The notes: generated from the sequence alone by a model not told the origin. A stretch of DNA of 64,000 nucleotides from Arcanobacterium phocisimile (GCF_016904675.1 NZ_CP070228.1:1674001-1738000); one strand, 5' to 3'. Numbered from the stretch's first letter, positions 38,201 through 46,813 are shown. A program made the numbers and translations.

Positions 38201-38798
38201 CTTCGTCGTCGAATAATTCGATACGTAACGGATGAGCTTCAGTTGGTGGGAAGATATCAATGATGCCACCACGGATGGCGAACTCTCCGCGATTTTCAAT
38301 CATATCGACGCGTGAGTAGGCGGCATTAACCAGCTGCTCTTGGAGATCTTCCATATCGATAATATCGCCGAGCTTGATCCGCACTGGAACAAGCTCGCCC
38401 AGACCATGTGCTACCGGTTGAAGCAAGGCACGTACTGGAACAATAACTGCTAGTAATGGCGGAAACTCTTCCGGGTGGGCAAGGCGACGAAACGTCGATA
38501 ACCGGCGTGCAACTGTATCCGCACGCGGAGATAGCCGCTCATGCGGCAAGGTTTCCCACGCAGGCAAAATAGCGACCGATTCTTCGGGCAAGAATGTATG
38601 AAGTAGCGTTGCTAATTCGTCGGCTTCACGCCCTGTTGCAGTGACAAGAACATGGGTTTTTGCGATATCTCGATTGATGATGGCAGACAGTAGCGGCGCC
38701 GATGCGCCACGTGGCACTGTGATATCACAGTGATGCCCATCGAGCTCCTGAAATTGCGGAGCAGATGAGAATAGACGCTGTAATACTGAAAGATCCAT
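35283..38798 (-). CDS. mfd: Transcription-repair coupling factor Mfd
   Basis: 1171 residues from the ATG at 38798 (MDLSVLQRLFSSAP), which has a GAAGG site; upstream codons to 38852 overlap the pth end and look non-coding. Domains in order: UvrB-like region (about 1-340), RNA-polymerase-interaction domain (KPGDYVVHQRHGVAQF ... VLEYA, about 480-560), translocase with Walker A ISGDVGYGKTEIAVRAAF, DEEQRFGVEHKE (DEEQ box), SATPIPRTLEMA, VVETGLDISNANT and QLHQLRGRVGRGRERAYAYFL, and the C-terminal TRCF domain. It removes stalled RNA polymerase and recruits the UvrA excision machinery. Confidence 0.97.
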   Translation of the reverse strand: MDLSVLQRLFSSAPQFQELDGHHCDITVPRGASAPLLSAIINRDIAKTHVLVTATGREADELATLLHTFLPEESVAILPAWETLPHERLSPRADTVARRLSTFRRLAHPEEFPPLLAVIVPVRALLQPVAHGLGELVPVRIKLGDIIDMEDLQEQLVNAAYSRVDMIENRGEFAIRGGIIDIFPPTEAHPLRIELFDDEVDDIRTFAVADQRSLNKRAHVYAPPCRELLLTDDVRSRASEAMTQLPGAVDMLEKIANGIAVEGMESLMPVLVPSMTPVSELMPKNSRFIVMEPERVVARADSLVETTEEFLAAAWNVAVAGGQLPVSVDMASFIALSTARASVIEAGQDWWTIGGLPHPDATDFHIHEPQSFGGNVDATIEHVGTLGRQGWQIVLTTQGPGLGRRLAEQIESAGYAVSYVEDLPEELTAGVIYVAAVPMLTGFVDEERKIAIYGSQDLLQRKKSGFVPQQVMPKRRKNAVDPLQLKPGDYVVHQRHGVAQFVKLAKRSLGGSSGSQREYVVLEYAASKRGGARDQLWVPTDQLDYVTKYSGGDSPSLNKMGGADWDKTKAKARAAVKQIAKELIRLYAKRRATKGHAFGPDTPWQRELEDAFMYVETPDQLTTIEEVKRDMESPEPMDRLISGDVGYGKTEIAVRAAFKAVQDNMQVAVLVPTTLLVQQHAETFIERYSGFPVRVASLSRFQSAKEAEDVRKGVREGTIDVVIGTHRLITGDVRFKNLGLVIIDEEQRFGVEHKEMLKQLYSSVDVLSMSATPIPRTLEMAVTGIRQMSTLATPPEERHPILTYVGAHENRQISAAIKRELLRDGQVFYVHNRTQSIHRVAHEITELVPQARVGVAHGKMSETQLEDVIQAFWDKEIDVLVCTTIVETGLDISNANTLIVEDAHKLGLSQLHQLRGRVGRGRERAYAYFLYPRDKSMTETAIERLRTIAAHSELGAGIQVAMKDLEIRGAGNILGGEQSGHIAGVGFDLYLRMVSEAVAQLTGQDKRTEAEQQAEMRIELPVEAYVPERWVTSERLRLEIYTKIASAVNEQQRDDVRQELIDRYGKIPVEVDRLFALAALREQARSYGVEEITVMGKNLRIAPVVLSDSKHARLRRLYPKAVAKAAIRTILIPLSDLHRSSHERSVLAAQTMLENDEMIAAVKKIMEQLLA

Positions 38799-38865
38799 AC
38801 CGGCCTTCTTTATATTGTGGAGATCTGCGAAATATCGAGGGAAATTGATCAACCGTGTGCTGTGC

Positions 38866-39459
38866 TTACGAAGCAGTATGTAACCGCATAGTGGCCTTTT
38901 CTAGCCCGAGTTCGATAATGTCAATAACCGCATCAGCGGCAATCTCAAGCATGACCCCAAGTTCTTTACGTTCCGCAGCTGAGAACTGTGAGAGCACGAA
39001 ATCGGCTGGATCTTGACGGCCTGGCGGCCGGCCAATACCGCAGCGCAACCGGATATAGTTCTTCGTTCCACTCGACTGCGAAATTGATTTCAGCCCGTTG
39101 TGACCACCCTCGCCACCGCCACGCTTCAGTTTCAACGTACCAAACGGCAAATCTAGTTCATCGTGAATGACGATCAGGTTTTCTACCTCACCGTTGTAGT
39201 AAGACATTAGCGATGTGACCGGACCACCAGACGTGTTCATGTATCCAGTGGACATACCAAGCACAACTTGCTCCCCAGGTTCGCCGGGACGTACTCCCAC
39301 CCGTACAGCTGTTGACTGAGTTTGAGTTTGTTTGTGGAGGCTGAGCCGAGTATTTAACCGTTGCGCTAATACGTCGATAACCATGTGCCCAATACTATGC
39401 CGAGTCCCCGCATATTTTGGACCCGGATTACCTAAGCCGACAACCGTGTACACAATCAA
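38866..39459 (-). CDS. pth: Peptidyl-tRNA hydrolase
   Basis: 197 residues. Pth motifs are VVGLGNPGPKYAGTRHSIGHMVIDVLA with the catalytic His near 22, GMSTGYMNTSGGPV, LIVIHDELDLPFGTLKLKRGGGEGGHNGLKSI and the closing YIRLRCGIGRPPG. It recycles peptidyl-tRNA released from ribosomes. It lies downstream of rplY and upstream of mfd, as in other actinobacteria, but is separated from rplY by a terminator-like hairpin. Confidence 0.97.
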   Translation of the reverse strand: MIVYTVVGLGNPGPKYAGTRHSIGHMVIDVLAQRLNTRLSLHKQTQTQSTAVRVGVRPGEPGEQVVLGMSTGYMNTSGGPVTSLMSYYNGEVENLIVIHDELDLPFGTLKLKRGGGEGGHNGLKSISQSSGTKNYIRLRCGIGRPPGRQDPADFVLSQFSAAERKELGVMLEIAADAVIDIIELGLEKATMRLHTAS

Positions 39460-39593
39460 AACTCCTTAACAACGTAACCGTGCAAAAACTATCTGAAACT
39501 GTTCTACACCCGCTGTCCCACACATTTTATTGCACACCCACGTTAATGACCACGATCTGTGGTTCATTAACACAGCACGGATGCAAAAAGATG

Positions 39594-39625
39594 TGAGGCC
39601 CGACCCCTTGCGGGGCCAGGCCTCA
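39594..39625 (-). terminator. Terminator hairpin after rplY
   Basis: TGAGGCC (39594-39600) pairs with GGCCTCA (39619-39625), enclosing a second stem CCCC/GGGG. On the minus strand CATCTTTTTGC follows. It may reduce read-through into pth. Confidence 0.8.
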
Positions 39626-39640
39626 CCCAAGAACACTAGA

Positions 39641-40231
39641 TCACTCAGCGGCTTCTTCTGTTGCTTCTTCCTCAGCGGAGTCTTCTGAGACTTCAACTGT
39701 TGGAACAGAGATAACAACAACAACGCTCTCTGGATCGAGTTCGATCTCAACATCCGCTGGGAGTTCAAGATCAGCCACGGTCACGTGAGCGCCTTCTTCC
39801 AAGCCTTCAACATTGACAACAATAGACTCTGGAATATTGGTTGCCGAAGCCTTAGCGAGAATATGAAGAATCTCAGCGTTTGCCATAGCGTTACCAGCTG
39901 GCTCACCTTCAATAATGACTGGGACTTCAACATCAACCTTTTCGCCCTTCTTCACACGCAAGAAATCAACGTGCTCGATCAGGCGGGAAAGTGGGTTGCG
40001 CTGAACATCCTTAACAATAGCGAGGTGCTTTTCGCCCTCGATCTCAATGCTCAGCAGTGCGTTAGCGTTGCCACGAACAGCCATGTAGGTTGCGTGGTAA
40101 TCAAGCTCAAGGTGTAGTGGATCTTCGCCGTGGCCATAAAGCACACCTGGAAGCTTTTCCTCACGGCGCAAGCGACGCGATGCGCCCTTGCCGAATTCCT
40201 GACGAATCTCAGCTGTTAATAGATCAGCCAT
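39641..40231 (-). CDS. rplY: 50S ribosomal protein L25 (CTC form)
   Basis: 196 residues, the long form with an N-terminal 5S-rRNA-binding L25 domain (TAEIRQEFGKGASRRLRREEKLPGVLYGHGEDP, about 5-95) and a C-terminal TL5/CTC beta domain (VEVPVIIEGEPAGNAMANAEILHI ... VEIELDPESVVVVI), ending in an acidic Glu/Ala-rich tail. It binds 5S rRNA in the large subunit and is a general-stress protein in Gram-positives. Confidence 0.96.
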   Translation of the reverse strand: MADLLTAEIRQEFGKGASRRLRREEKLPGVLYGHGEDPLHLELDYHATYMAVRGNANALLSIEIEGEKHLAIVKDVQRNPLSRLIEHVDFLRVKKGEKVDVEVPVIIEGEPAGNAMANAEILHILAKASATNIPESIVVNVEGLEEGAHVTVADLELPADVEIELDPESVVVVISVPTVEVSEDSAEEEATEEAAE

Positions 40232-40347
40232 AATCTAACTCCTTCTTTTTCTGTTATGGATAGCCTCGAAACCGGAAGACTACCCTCCTACAGTGAGGAG
40301 TGCAGACACCGCGTCGATAACGGAACACCCAATTCGCATCAACAGAC

Positions 40348-40384
40348 ACTGATGGGGTTCCCTCGCCGAGGCAACCCCATCAGT
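40348..40384 (-). terminator. Terminator of prs
   Basis: A stem ACTGATGGGGTT / AACCCCATCAGT (40348-40359 with 40373-40384) enclosing CCTCG/CGAGG. It lies about 93 bp after the prs stop. The rest of the prs-rplY spacer (40232-40477) holds the rplY promoter region and no gene. Confidence 0.8.
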
Positions 40385-40477
40385 CTACTATCGAACTAGC
40401 TAGTGAGAAAAGCTAATGTGTGAACATCACACAAGTTCTCTCTTTAACTCACTATTGAGCATGTACATCGTTTGCTA

Positions 40478-41458
40478 TTAGAACGCACCATCAAACATCG
40501 ACGTGACCGAACCGTCGTCGAACACTTCGCGAATAGCACGTGCCAAAACTGGTGCAATCGAGAGCACAGTCAAGCCATCGAAACGCTTCTCGTCGGCAAT
40601 TGGCAGGGTATCGGTTACGACGATCTCGCACGCACCGGACTCCATGAGCCGTTCCCGTGCCGGACCGGACATAGGCGCATGCGTAGCGGCAACAATGACA
40701 TCCTTTGCGCCAGCTTCAAGCACAACGCGAGCAGCACCAGCAATCGTCCCAGCCGTATCGATAAGATCGTCAACGATGACCGCGGTCCGCCCCGCAACAT
40801 CACCCACAACACGGTTCGCTGTTGCCTGGTTTGGCCGGGAAATATCACGGGTCTTGTGAACGAATGCCAACGGCACACCACCTAGACGATTACCCCACTG
40901 CTCGGCAACCTTGATACGTCCAGCATCCGGAGAAACGATCACAGACTCTTCTGGATTGACACGAGTGCGCACATAGTCAACAAGGGTAGGCATAGCCCAC
41001 AAATGATCGACTGGACCGTCGAAGAACCCCTGGGTTTGCGATGCATGCAAATCAACCGACATAATGCGCTCTGCACCAGCAGCCTTGAATAAGTCCGCCA
41101 TTAAGCGAGCCGAAATAGGCTCGCGACCCTTATGCTTCTTATCTTGGCGAGCATACGGGAAGGAAGGTAATACGACGGAGATGCGCTTTGCCGAAGCACG
41201 CTTGGCTGCATCAACCATGATCAACGCTTCCATAATCCACTTGTTCACTGGAACATCAATGGATTGGATAATAAATACGTCAGACCCACGAACTGATTCA
41301 TCGAATCGAACATAGATTTCTGAGTTTGCGAATTCGTAAGAGGTGGTTGGCGAAAGCTCGATGCCGAGCTCCCTGGCCACTTCTTCTGCTAGTTCTGGAT
41401 GTGCGCGCCCGCTGGCGACAACGAGGTGCTTTTCACCGCTTGTATGGATGCCTGTCAT
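40478..41458 (-). CDS. prs: Ribose-phosphate pyrophosphokinase
   Basis: 326 residues. It makes PRPP from ribose-5-phosphate and ATP for nucleotide, His and Trp synthesis. Motifs: VFIIQSIDVPVNKWIMEALIM, the flexible loop FPYARQDKKHKGREPISARL (about 100-119), MSVDLHASQTQGFF, VIVSPDAGRIKVAEQW and the PRPP-binding AVIVDDLIDTAGTI. It follows glmU on the same strand with a 62-bp gap, the common prs-glmU pairing. Confidence 0.97.
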   Translation of the reverse strand: MTGIHTSGEKHLVVASGRAHPELAEEVARELGIELSPTTSYEFANSEIYVRFDESVRGSDVFIIQSIDVPVNKWIMEALIMVDAAKRASAKRISVVLPSFPYARQDKKHKGREPISARLMADLFKAAGAERIMSVDLHASQTQGFFDGPVDHLWAMPTLVDYVRTRVNPEESVIVSPDAGRIKVAEQWGNRLGGVPLAFVHKTRDISRPNQATANRVVGDVAGRTAVIVDDLIDTAGTIAGAARVVLEAGAKDVIVAATHAPMSGPARERLMESGACEIVVTDTLPIADEKRFDGLTVLSIAPVLARAIREVFDDGSVTSMFDGAF

Positions 41459-41520
41459 GCCCGACCATTCTTAATCTACCAATTGAAAAGTAACGGCCGG
41501 CTGGCCATTACCCCAGCCCG

Positions 41521-42588
41521 TTAGTTGTTAATACCCATCACCGAAAATGGTGAAATCTGCTCATGATCAGCAATTGACACCGAATCGGCGACGACATGCG
41601 GAACATGGGCGTGCTTTCCAACATTCACATCGGTTAGTTCTGTGAACGGCCCGATGACGGAAAACTCGGACACCTTCGTGTTTCCACGAAGAATTGTGCC
41701 CGGCTGAATGGTGACGTCCGGCGCCAAAGTAACATCCACATCGATATGTGTGGTAGCCGGATCGATAATCGAAACACCGCTACGCATCCATTTTTCTAGG
41801 ATGCGACGGTTTTTTTCGGTGCGAAGATTTGCCAGTTGGACAAGATCGTTGATACCTTCAGCTTGCACTGAATCAGCAAGCACATAGGAAGCTACGCCGC
41901 GGTCATCGTTGGCAGCCTTGGCGATCACGTCCGTGAGATACATTTCGCCTTGCGCATTGTCAGTATCTAAACCACCTAAGGCTTCACGTAAGAACTCAGC
42001 ATCAAATACGTATGTTGACGTGGCGACTTCTTTAATCGTGCGTTGTAGATCGGATGCGTCTTTTTCTTCGACGATACCGACAACCGGACCAGTAGCTTGT
42101 GGAGTGAATGCCACTTCGTCAGATCCGGGAGCTGCTTGGCGAAGAATTCGCCCATATCCGTATGATTCCTCAAGAACTGTGGACAAAACAGTAACTGCAG
42201 CGCCTGAGGTGTGATGGACGCGAGCTAGTTCGCCCAGAGTTTCAGGGGCAAACATGGGCGAATCGCCGGCAACAATCAATACTGGCCCGCGTAAATCGGC
42301 GGGCAAGGCACGCATTCCACACCATGCGGCACGGCCAGTCCCTTTGATGTCATCTTGATCGGCAATCTTCGCTTCTGGAGCTATGCGTGAGACGTGTTCG
42401 ACCACTTGGTCGCGTTCATGGCGAACGACGACGACAGTGTGTTCTGTTCCTGCTTTACTTACTGCATCGAGTGCGTGCCCTACTAGGGATCGACCACACA
42501 TCGATAAGAGGACTTTAGGGGTCTGCGATTTTATTCGGGTTCCTTTTCCTGCAGCTAGAATAATTGCTGCAGCGAGTTGATAACTCAC
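41521..42588 (-). CDS. glmU: GlmU-like UDP-GlcNAc pyrophosphorylase, acetyltransferase domain largely missing
   Basis: 355 residues, against about 450-490 for ordinary GlmU. The uridylyltransferase half is complete: IILAAGKGTRIKSQTPKVLLSMCGRSLVGH, DDIKGTGRAAWCG, VLIVAGDSPMF, YGRILR, VGIVEEKDAS and QGEMYLTDVIAKA. The beta-helix that follows has only two or three turns (IDVDVTLAPDVTIQPGTIL ... ISPFSVMGINN). The Arg/Lys-rich and catalytic His segments of the acetyltransferase site are absent. There is no hidden continuation, since prs begins 62 bp later. So it should make UDP-GlcNAc from GlcNAc-1-P but cannot by itself acetylate GlcN-1-P (inference). Confidence 0.88.
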   Translation of the reverse strand: MSYQLAAAIILAAGKGTRIKSQTPKVLLSMCGRSLVGHALDAVSKAGTEHTVVVVRHERDQVVEHVSRIAPEAKIADQDDIKGTGRAAWCGMRALPADLRGPVLIVAGDSPMFAPETLGELARVHHTSGAAVTVLSTVLEESYGYGRILRQAAPGSDEVAFTPQATGPVVGIVEEKDASDLQRTIKEVATSTYVFDAEFLREALGGLDTDNAQGEMYLTDVIAKAANDDRGVASYVLADSVQAEGINDLVQLANLRTEKNRRILEKWMRSGVSIIDPATTHIDVDVTLAPDVTIQPGTILRGNTKVSEFSVIGPFTELTDVNVGKHAHVPHVVADSVSIADHEQISPFSVMGINN

Positions 42589-42646
42589 AGGTGCCTCCTC
42601 GGCTAACCGAACTATCTCTCACAACGCTGCACCGACGTTGTTTTCG

Positions 42647-42717
42647 CTCCGCCACTAGGACTCGAACCTAGACAAGCGGTTCCAAAGACCGCTGTGCTGC
42701 CATTACACCATGGCGGA
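42647..42717 (-). tRNA. tRNA-Gln (UUG)
   Basis: A 71-nt cloverleaf: acceptor TCCGCCA/TGGCGGA, anticodon stem GCGGT/ACCGC with loop CTTTGGA (anticodon UUG), T arm CTAGG-TTCGAGT-CCTAG, and discriminator G. CCA is not encoded. It lies upstream of glmU on the same strand. Confidence 0.95.
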
Positions 42718-42899
42718 TTACTTGATATATTGTGCCAGCTTGTGCGCTCAGTTTCCACCCGCGCACCCATATCCGCACTTATGGCGTTCCCCACCCCGTT
42801 AAATAGCAACTCATCTGGCATATATATCTATTTCCGTGCTATGGAAATACCCCATGCAGCTCCCTGGTTTTGGTATCGTAAGTATGGGAGAATATGAGC

Positions 42900-43562
42900 A
42901 TGACACTTAGCCCGAAGCCAGATCTCACCTCCGCTCCTCAACCAGTGAAACGCCAGCGTATGACTCGCATTCAGCGTCGCGACCAGCTTATTGGCATCGG
43001 CCGCCATTTGTTCGCAGCCAGGGGATACGACGCCGTATCCATCGAAGAGATCGCCCACGCCGCTAACGTGTCCAAGCCGGTTGTATACGAGCACTTTGGT
43101 GGCAAAGAAGGTCTGTACCAGGTGATAGTGGACCGTGAGACAACGGCGGTTAACGAGATTTTACATGGGGCATTAACGACGGGGAAAGGTCCGCGTGAAT
43201 CTCTAGAATCAGTCGTGCTGGGTTTGCTCGATTATATTGAGGAAAACCCAGACGGTTTTGGTTTGATGGTACATCAAAGTCCAGACGTCTTAGCCGGCGG
43301 TCAATTCTCTACGATCATTTCCGATATGGGTGACCATCTTGATCAGTTACTGGGAACCTATGTGGAAAAACTGCAATTCCCGCCGGACGCCATGTCTCTC
43401 TATGCCCAGATGCTCTCTGGGCTCATGGGAATTGTAGGCCAGTCATGGGCGATTAACCGCCAGCTTGAAAAGCGTGTGATGGCTGCTCATTTGGTGAATT
43501 TGATGTGGAACGGCTTGCATCATTTAGAAGCACAACCCACTTTGGTTACTCCGGAAAAGTAA
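42900..43562 (+). CDS. TetR-family transcriptional regulator
   Basis: 220 residues. The N-terminal TetR helix-turn-helix is RRDQLIGIGRHLFAARGYDAVSIEEIAHAANVSKPVVYEHFGGKEGLYQVIVDRE (about 25-80), followed by an all-helical ligand domain. The ATG at 42900 has a GGGAG site at 9 nt; the ATG at 42894 is too close to it. It precedes the ABC-2 exporter genes in the same direction and is likely their local repressor (inference). Confidence 0.93.
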   Translation: MTLSPKPDLTSAPQPVKRQRMTRIQRRDQLIGIGRHLFAARGYDAVSIEEIAHAANVSKPVVYEHFGGKEGLYQVIVDRETTAVNEILHGALTTGKGPRESLESVVLGLLDYIEENPDGFGLMVHQSPDVLAGGQFSTIISDMGDHLDQLLGTYVEKLQFPPDAMSLYAQMLSGLMGIVGQSWAINRQLEKRVMAAHLVNLMWNGLHHLEAQPTLVTPEK

Positions 43563-43670
43563 CTACGACGATCATCCACCTCTAACATTAGGCCCGCACC
43601 AGCGTAGCTTTACCTGCCACTTTCCGGTGCGGAAAATATACTTATCTTTAAAAACAAGAAAGGAGTGCTG

Positions 43671-44639
43671 ATGAATCTTCATATCAGCAATCTCCATAAG
43701 CGCTACAGTAACGTCGTTGCGCTTGATGGGATGGAATTCACCGTTCACCCCGGCGAACTATACGGTTTCGTCGGTTCTAACGGTGCCGGCAAAACGACGA
43801 CGATGCGTATCACCCTCGGCGTCTTATCCGCTGATTCGGGCACGGTAACGCTCGACGGTAAAGAACTTGACTTCGCAACCCGGAAAACCTTCGGCTATAT
43901 GCCGGCCGAGCGTGGACTCTACCCGAAAATGCGGGTGGCAGAACAGCTCATTTATCTGGCGCGGTTGCAAGGGCTCACCAAGCATGACGCGACTCAAGCT
44001 ATGGAGTATTGGACCGAACGTTTAGGCTTAGCTCACCGTCGGAACGACGAAGTTCAAACACTTTCGCTCGGTAACCAGCAACGCGTACAGCTAGCTGCTG
44101 CACTCATCCACAATCCCCAAGTTCTGGTTCTCGACGAACCATTCTCTGGCCTTGACCCAGTTGCGGTTGACGTCATGAGTGACGTTTTGCGTGAAAAGGC
44201 CGACGACGGCGCAACCGTTGTTTTCTCCTCCCACCAACTCGACTTAGTGGAACGCATGTGTGAACGCGTCGGTATTTGCTCCCAAGGCAGGATCGTTGCT
44301 GAAGGCACCATCGACGAACTACGCGCCACCGAACAACAGCATCTACGAATCCGTATCGACGGCGATAGCGCAATGCTTGCCCAAACCTTCGTTTCGCGCG
44401 GGGTCACCACTACGCGTGACCCGAACGGAGCGTTGAACTTAACGGTCGACGCCAACGTCGACACCCAAGATTTGCTTCGTATCGCACTCGAAGCGGGGAC
44501 AGTTATGGAATTTGCTCCGCAGCGCCCGCATTTACAAGACATTTTCAAAGATATCGTCTCCACACCAGTGGCCGAAGAACACAACGAAACACCACAAAAG
44601 AAACGCGGCCTAGCTGCCCTGTTCGGAAAGAGGAAGTGA
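43671..44639 (+). CDS. ABC transporter ATP-binding protein (ABC-2 exporter, NatA-like)
   Basis: 322 residues. Walker A VGSNGAGKTT (about 35-44), signature LSLGNQQRVQLAAAL, Walker B VLVLDEPFSGLDP and H-loop VFSSHQLD. A C-terminal extension of about 100 residues matches the NatA/drug-exporter group. The start is the ATG at 43671 after AAGGAG. It is translated one base before the permease gene, so the two form a unit with the TetR gene upstream. The substrate is unknown. Confidence 0.93.
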   Translation: MNLHISNLHKRYSNVVALDGMEFTVHPGELYGFVGSNGAGKTTTMRITLGVLSADSGTVTLDGKELDFATRKTFGYMPAERGLYPKMRVAEQLIYLARLQGLTKHDATQAMEYWTERLGLAHRRNDEVQTLSLGNQQRVQLAAALIHNPQVLVLDEPFSGLDPVAVDVMSDVLREKADDGATVVFSSHQLDLVERMCERVGICSQGRIVAEGTIDELRATEQQHLRIRIDGDSAMLAQTFVSRGVTTTRDPNGALNLTVDANVDTQDLLRIALEAGTVMEFAPQRPHLQDIFKDIVSTPVAEEHNETPQKKRGLAALFGKRK

Positions 44640-44640
44640 C

Positions 44641-45858
44641 ATGCTCGCATTAATTATGAAGCGGGAAATGACCGCTCTTCTTAAAACCCGGTCAAACCAA
44701 ATCGGTTTTGCCTTCATGATCGTTTTGATTCTGGGCGCAGGAATCGTCGCTCACCTCTTTTCTGGTTCCGACGACGATGCTGATGCGGCACAATCGGAAA
44801 CATCCTACGTGGTAGGTGTTGAGCAAAACGCCAGTGCAGCAACGGACTTCATTGAGGCTACTCACCCATTTATTACCACAGAAATGATCGGTGACGGCGA
44901 AGGGAAAGACTGGCTGACGAAATCCATCGAAGCGCAAACCGACTCTGACGACGATGTCTCGTTCGCCGTCGTCGCTGGAACAACGGAAAAACCAGTCGTG
45001 CTGTTCCCTAATGTTGGCGCGTTGAGAACATTCGGTGACGAGCTCCAACAGGGTGTGACCATGTGGATTGCCAGTGATCAATCCGACCTCACCGCGCAGG
45101 TGGCAAGCAGCGCCATCGCTACCGCCGAAGCAGCCAATGTGCAGGTATTTGAGTTGAAGTCTGGCGGCAATCTGCTGGACTCGAACCCTACCGGATACTT
45201 CGCCGCACTGGCCGTGCTTGTTCTCCTGGTGACGGTGACTGCTTCAGGCTTGTCTGTTATCTCGATGGGTGTGGTGGAAGAGAAATCTTCCCAAGTTGTG
45301 GAAATCATTCTCTCCGCGGTCAAGCCGCGCACCCTCCTGCTAGGAAAAGTCCTCGGTATCGGAACGGTGATCCTGGGGCAGTTCGCGCTCTATATCGTCG
45401 CAGTTATCGTCTCGTTGAAGATTTCTGGATATTCTGTGCCCTTTAGTTTGTCGAGCCTCGTAAGCTGGACTCTTATCTGGGCGGTTATCGGATTCTTCTC
45501 CTTCGCGATTATTTCTGGCGCGCTCGCAGCAACCGTTTCGCGTCAGGAGGATTTGGCACCGATCACCGGAACACTGATGATGTTGATCTTCCTGCCGGTC
45601 TACGGTGGAATGTTCCTCATTTCGGCCATGCCTGACGCGTTAGTGACGAAGATTGTGTCGTACCTGCCGTTCTTCTCCTCCTATCTGATGCCGGTACGCC
45701 AGGCTTACGGCATCTCGTCAGCCTATGAGCAGATCATTGCACTCGTCATTGCCGTCGCATTCATTCCGCTGATGGCAGTGTTTGCCGGTAAAATCTACCG
45801 GAACTCTGTACTGCACTCAGGCAAGCGTCTATCGATCAAGCAGGCATTGAAGGGCTAA
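44641..45858 (+). CDS. ABC-2 family permease (NatB-like)
   Basis: 405 residues. One N-terminal helix (QIGFAFMIVLILGAGIVAHLF), a large extracytoplasmic domain of about 130 residues, then five helices with the ABC-2 segment VVEEKSSQVVEIILSAVKPRTLLLGKVLGIGTVILGQ (about 214-250). This is the layout of NatB-type sodium or drug exporters. It pairs with the ATPase immediately before it and ends facing the MarR gene. Confidence 0.92.
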   Translation: MLALIMKREMTALLKTRSNQIGFAFMIVLILGAGIVAHLFSGSDDDADAAQSETSYVVGVEQNASAATDFIEATHPFITTEMIGDGEGKDWLTKSIEAQTDSDDDVSFAVVAGTTEKPVVLFPNVGALRTFGDELQQGVTMWIASDQSDLTAQVASSAIATAEAANVQVFELKSGGNLLDSNPTGYFAALAVLVLLVTVTASGLSVISMGVVEEKSSQVVEIILSAVKPRTLLLGKVLGIGTVILGQFALYIVAVIVSLKISGYSVPFSLSSLVSWTLIWAVIGFFSFAIISGALAATVSRQEDLAPITGTLMMLIFLPVYGGMFLISAMPDALVTKIVSYLPFFSSYLMPVRQAYGISSAYEQIIALVIAVAFIPLMAVFAGKIYRNSVLHSGKRLSIKQALKG

Positions 45859-45880
45859 GAGGCCCAGAGCGCCCGCCGTT

Positions 45881-46396
45881 TCACTGTTCGAAGTAGCACA
45901 GCAGCCGCCGCATGTAGGCGGCTGCTTGTGCATTATCTTCTAACTTAAACATGGTGAGAATATCGGCTTCGACGCTCAGGAGATCAGCGAAGGCAGCGTC
46001 TGCACGCTCAATTCCTAGCGCAGTTGCTTTAACGTGAACGATACGCCCATCGCGCTCGTCTGTGTGACGTTCTAGCAGCCCTTTACGAGCCATGCGATCC
46101 AAGCGGTTAGTAACGGTTCCTGACGAAACAAGCGTCTCTTTCATGAGCTGCCCGGCAGTTAAAGTATGATCGGGCTGCCGACGGAGCGCGGTGAGCATAT
46201 CAAATTCCCACGATTCGAGCGCATTGCGGGCGAACACAGTTTTGCGCATGCGTTCGACGTGGCGGGTTAACCGGATAAGCCGGGAAAAGACTTCCAGCGG
46301 ATCAGTATCGAGTTCTGGGCGTTGTACGAGCCATTGGGCGATAACCTCATCGACTTCGTCGCGGATTGGGGTATCGAGAGGTGTGGGGTCAGTCAT
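45881..46396 (-). CDS. MarR-family transcriptional regulator
   Basis: 171 residues. Winged-helix core: NALESWEFDMLTALRRQPDHTLTAGQLMKETLVSSGTVTNRLDRMARKGLLERHTDERDGRIVHVKATALG (about 60-130). It has the conserved Asp-Glu-Arg-Asp-Gly-Arg wing. It converges on the ABC exporter with a 22-bp gap and may respond to phenolic or antibiotic ligands, but its target genes are unknown. Confidence 0.93.
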   Translation of the reverse strand: MTDPTPLDTPIRDEVDEVIAQWLVQRPELDTDPLEVFSRLIRLTRHVERMRKTVFARNALESWEFDMLTALRRQPDHTLTAGQLMKETLVSSGTVTNRLDRMARKGLLERHTDERDGRIVHVKATALGIERADAAFADLLSVEADILTMFKLEDNAQAAAYMRRLLCYFEQ

Positions 46397-46513
46397 GGCA
46401 AGCTCCTGTGGTGTAGCGCAGGTTAAGAGCGTGCGTTAAGCGCCATTGCTTGACGCACACCCATCACCTTACCTTGACATCAAAATACAGTCTACGGACT
46501 TTAGGCCGTATCC

Positions 46514-46813
46514 CTACCTCCACAACAAAACTAGCAGAATAGAAATGAGTACAAGTGCTGTTAACAAGGCGAAAGATACGAGTTTTTGAACTGTTTTATC
46601 AGGAAAATCGCCCGAATCCACTTTCTCGCGCATGACGCCACCAACACCCATGATCACCAATGCCACTATTGCCTGGAGAATAACCATCATGGCATTATTC
46701 GATAGCGCATTTGCAACACTGACACCAGCGCGCAAATCTGGACTCACCACAATAAAAGAATTAACGATGGCCAAAAGCACACCAGCACTGAAGTATTTCA
46801 TTAACCGACTCAT
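46514..46813 (-). CDS. Small three-helix membrane protein, unknown function
   Basis: 99 residues from an ATG with an AGGAG site at 7 nt. Three hydrophobic segments are seen: YFSAGVLLAIVNSFIVV, MMVILQAIVALVIMGVGG and FALLTALVLISILLVLLW, with a short charged loop REKVDSGDFPDKTVQ. I do not recognise it. The good ribosome site and clean hydrophobic pattern support a real gene. It stands between the MarR and ABC-F genes on the minus strand. Confidence 0.7.
   Translation of the reverse strand: MSRLMKYFSAGVLLAIVNSFIVVSPDLRAGVSVANALSNNAMMVILQAIVALVIMGVGGVMREKVDSGDFPDKTVQKLVSFALLTALVLISILLVLLWR

Noticed and set aside
40348-40384. Hairpin considered as an L25 autoregulatory leader structure
   Set aside because: It lies far upstream of the rplY ribosome site and is better explained as the prs terminator.
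41459-41520. Search for the missing GlmU acetyltransferase part in another frame
   Set aside because: Only 62 bp separate glmU from prs, too short for the lost domain in any frame.
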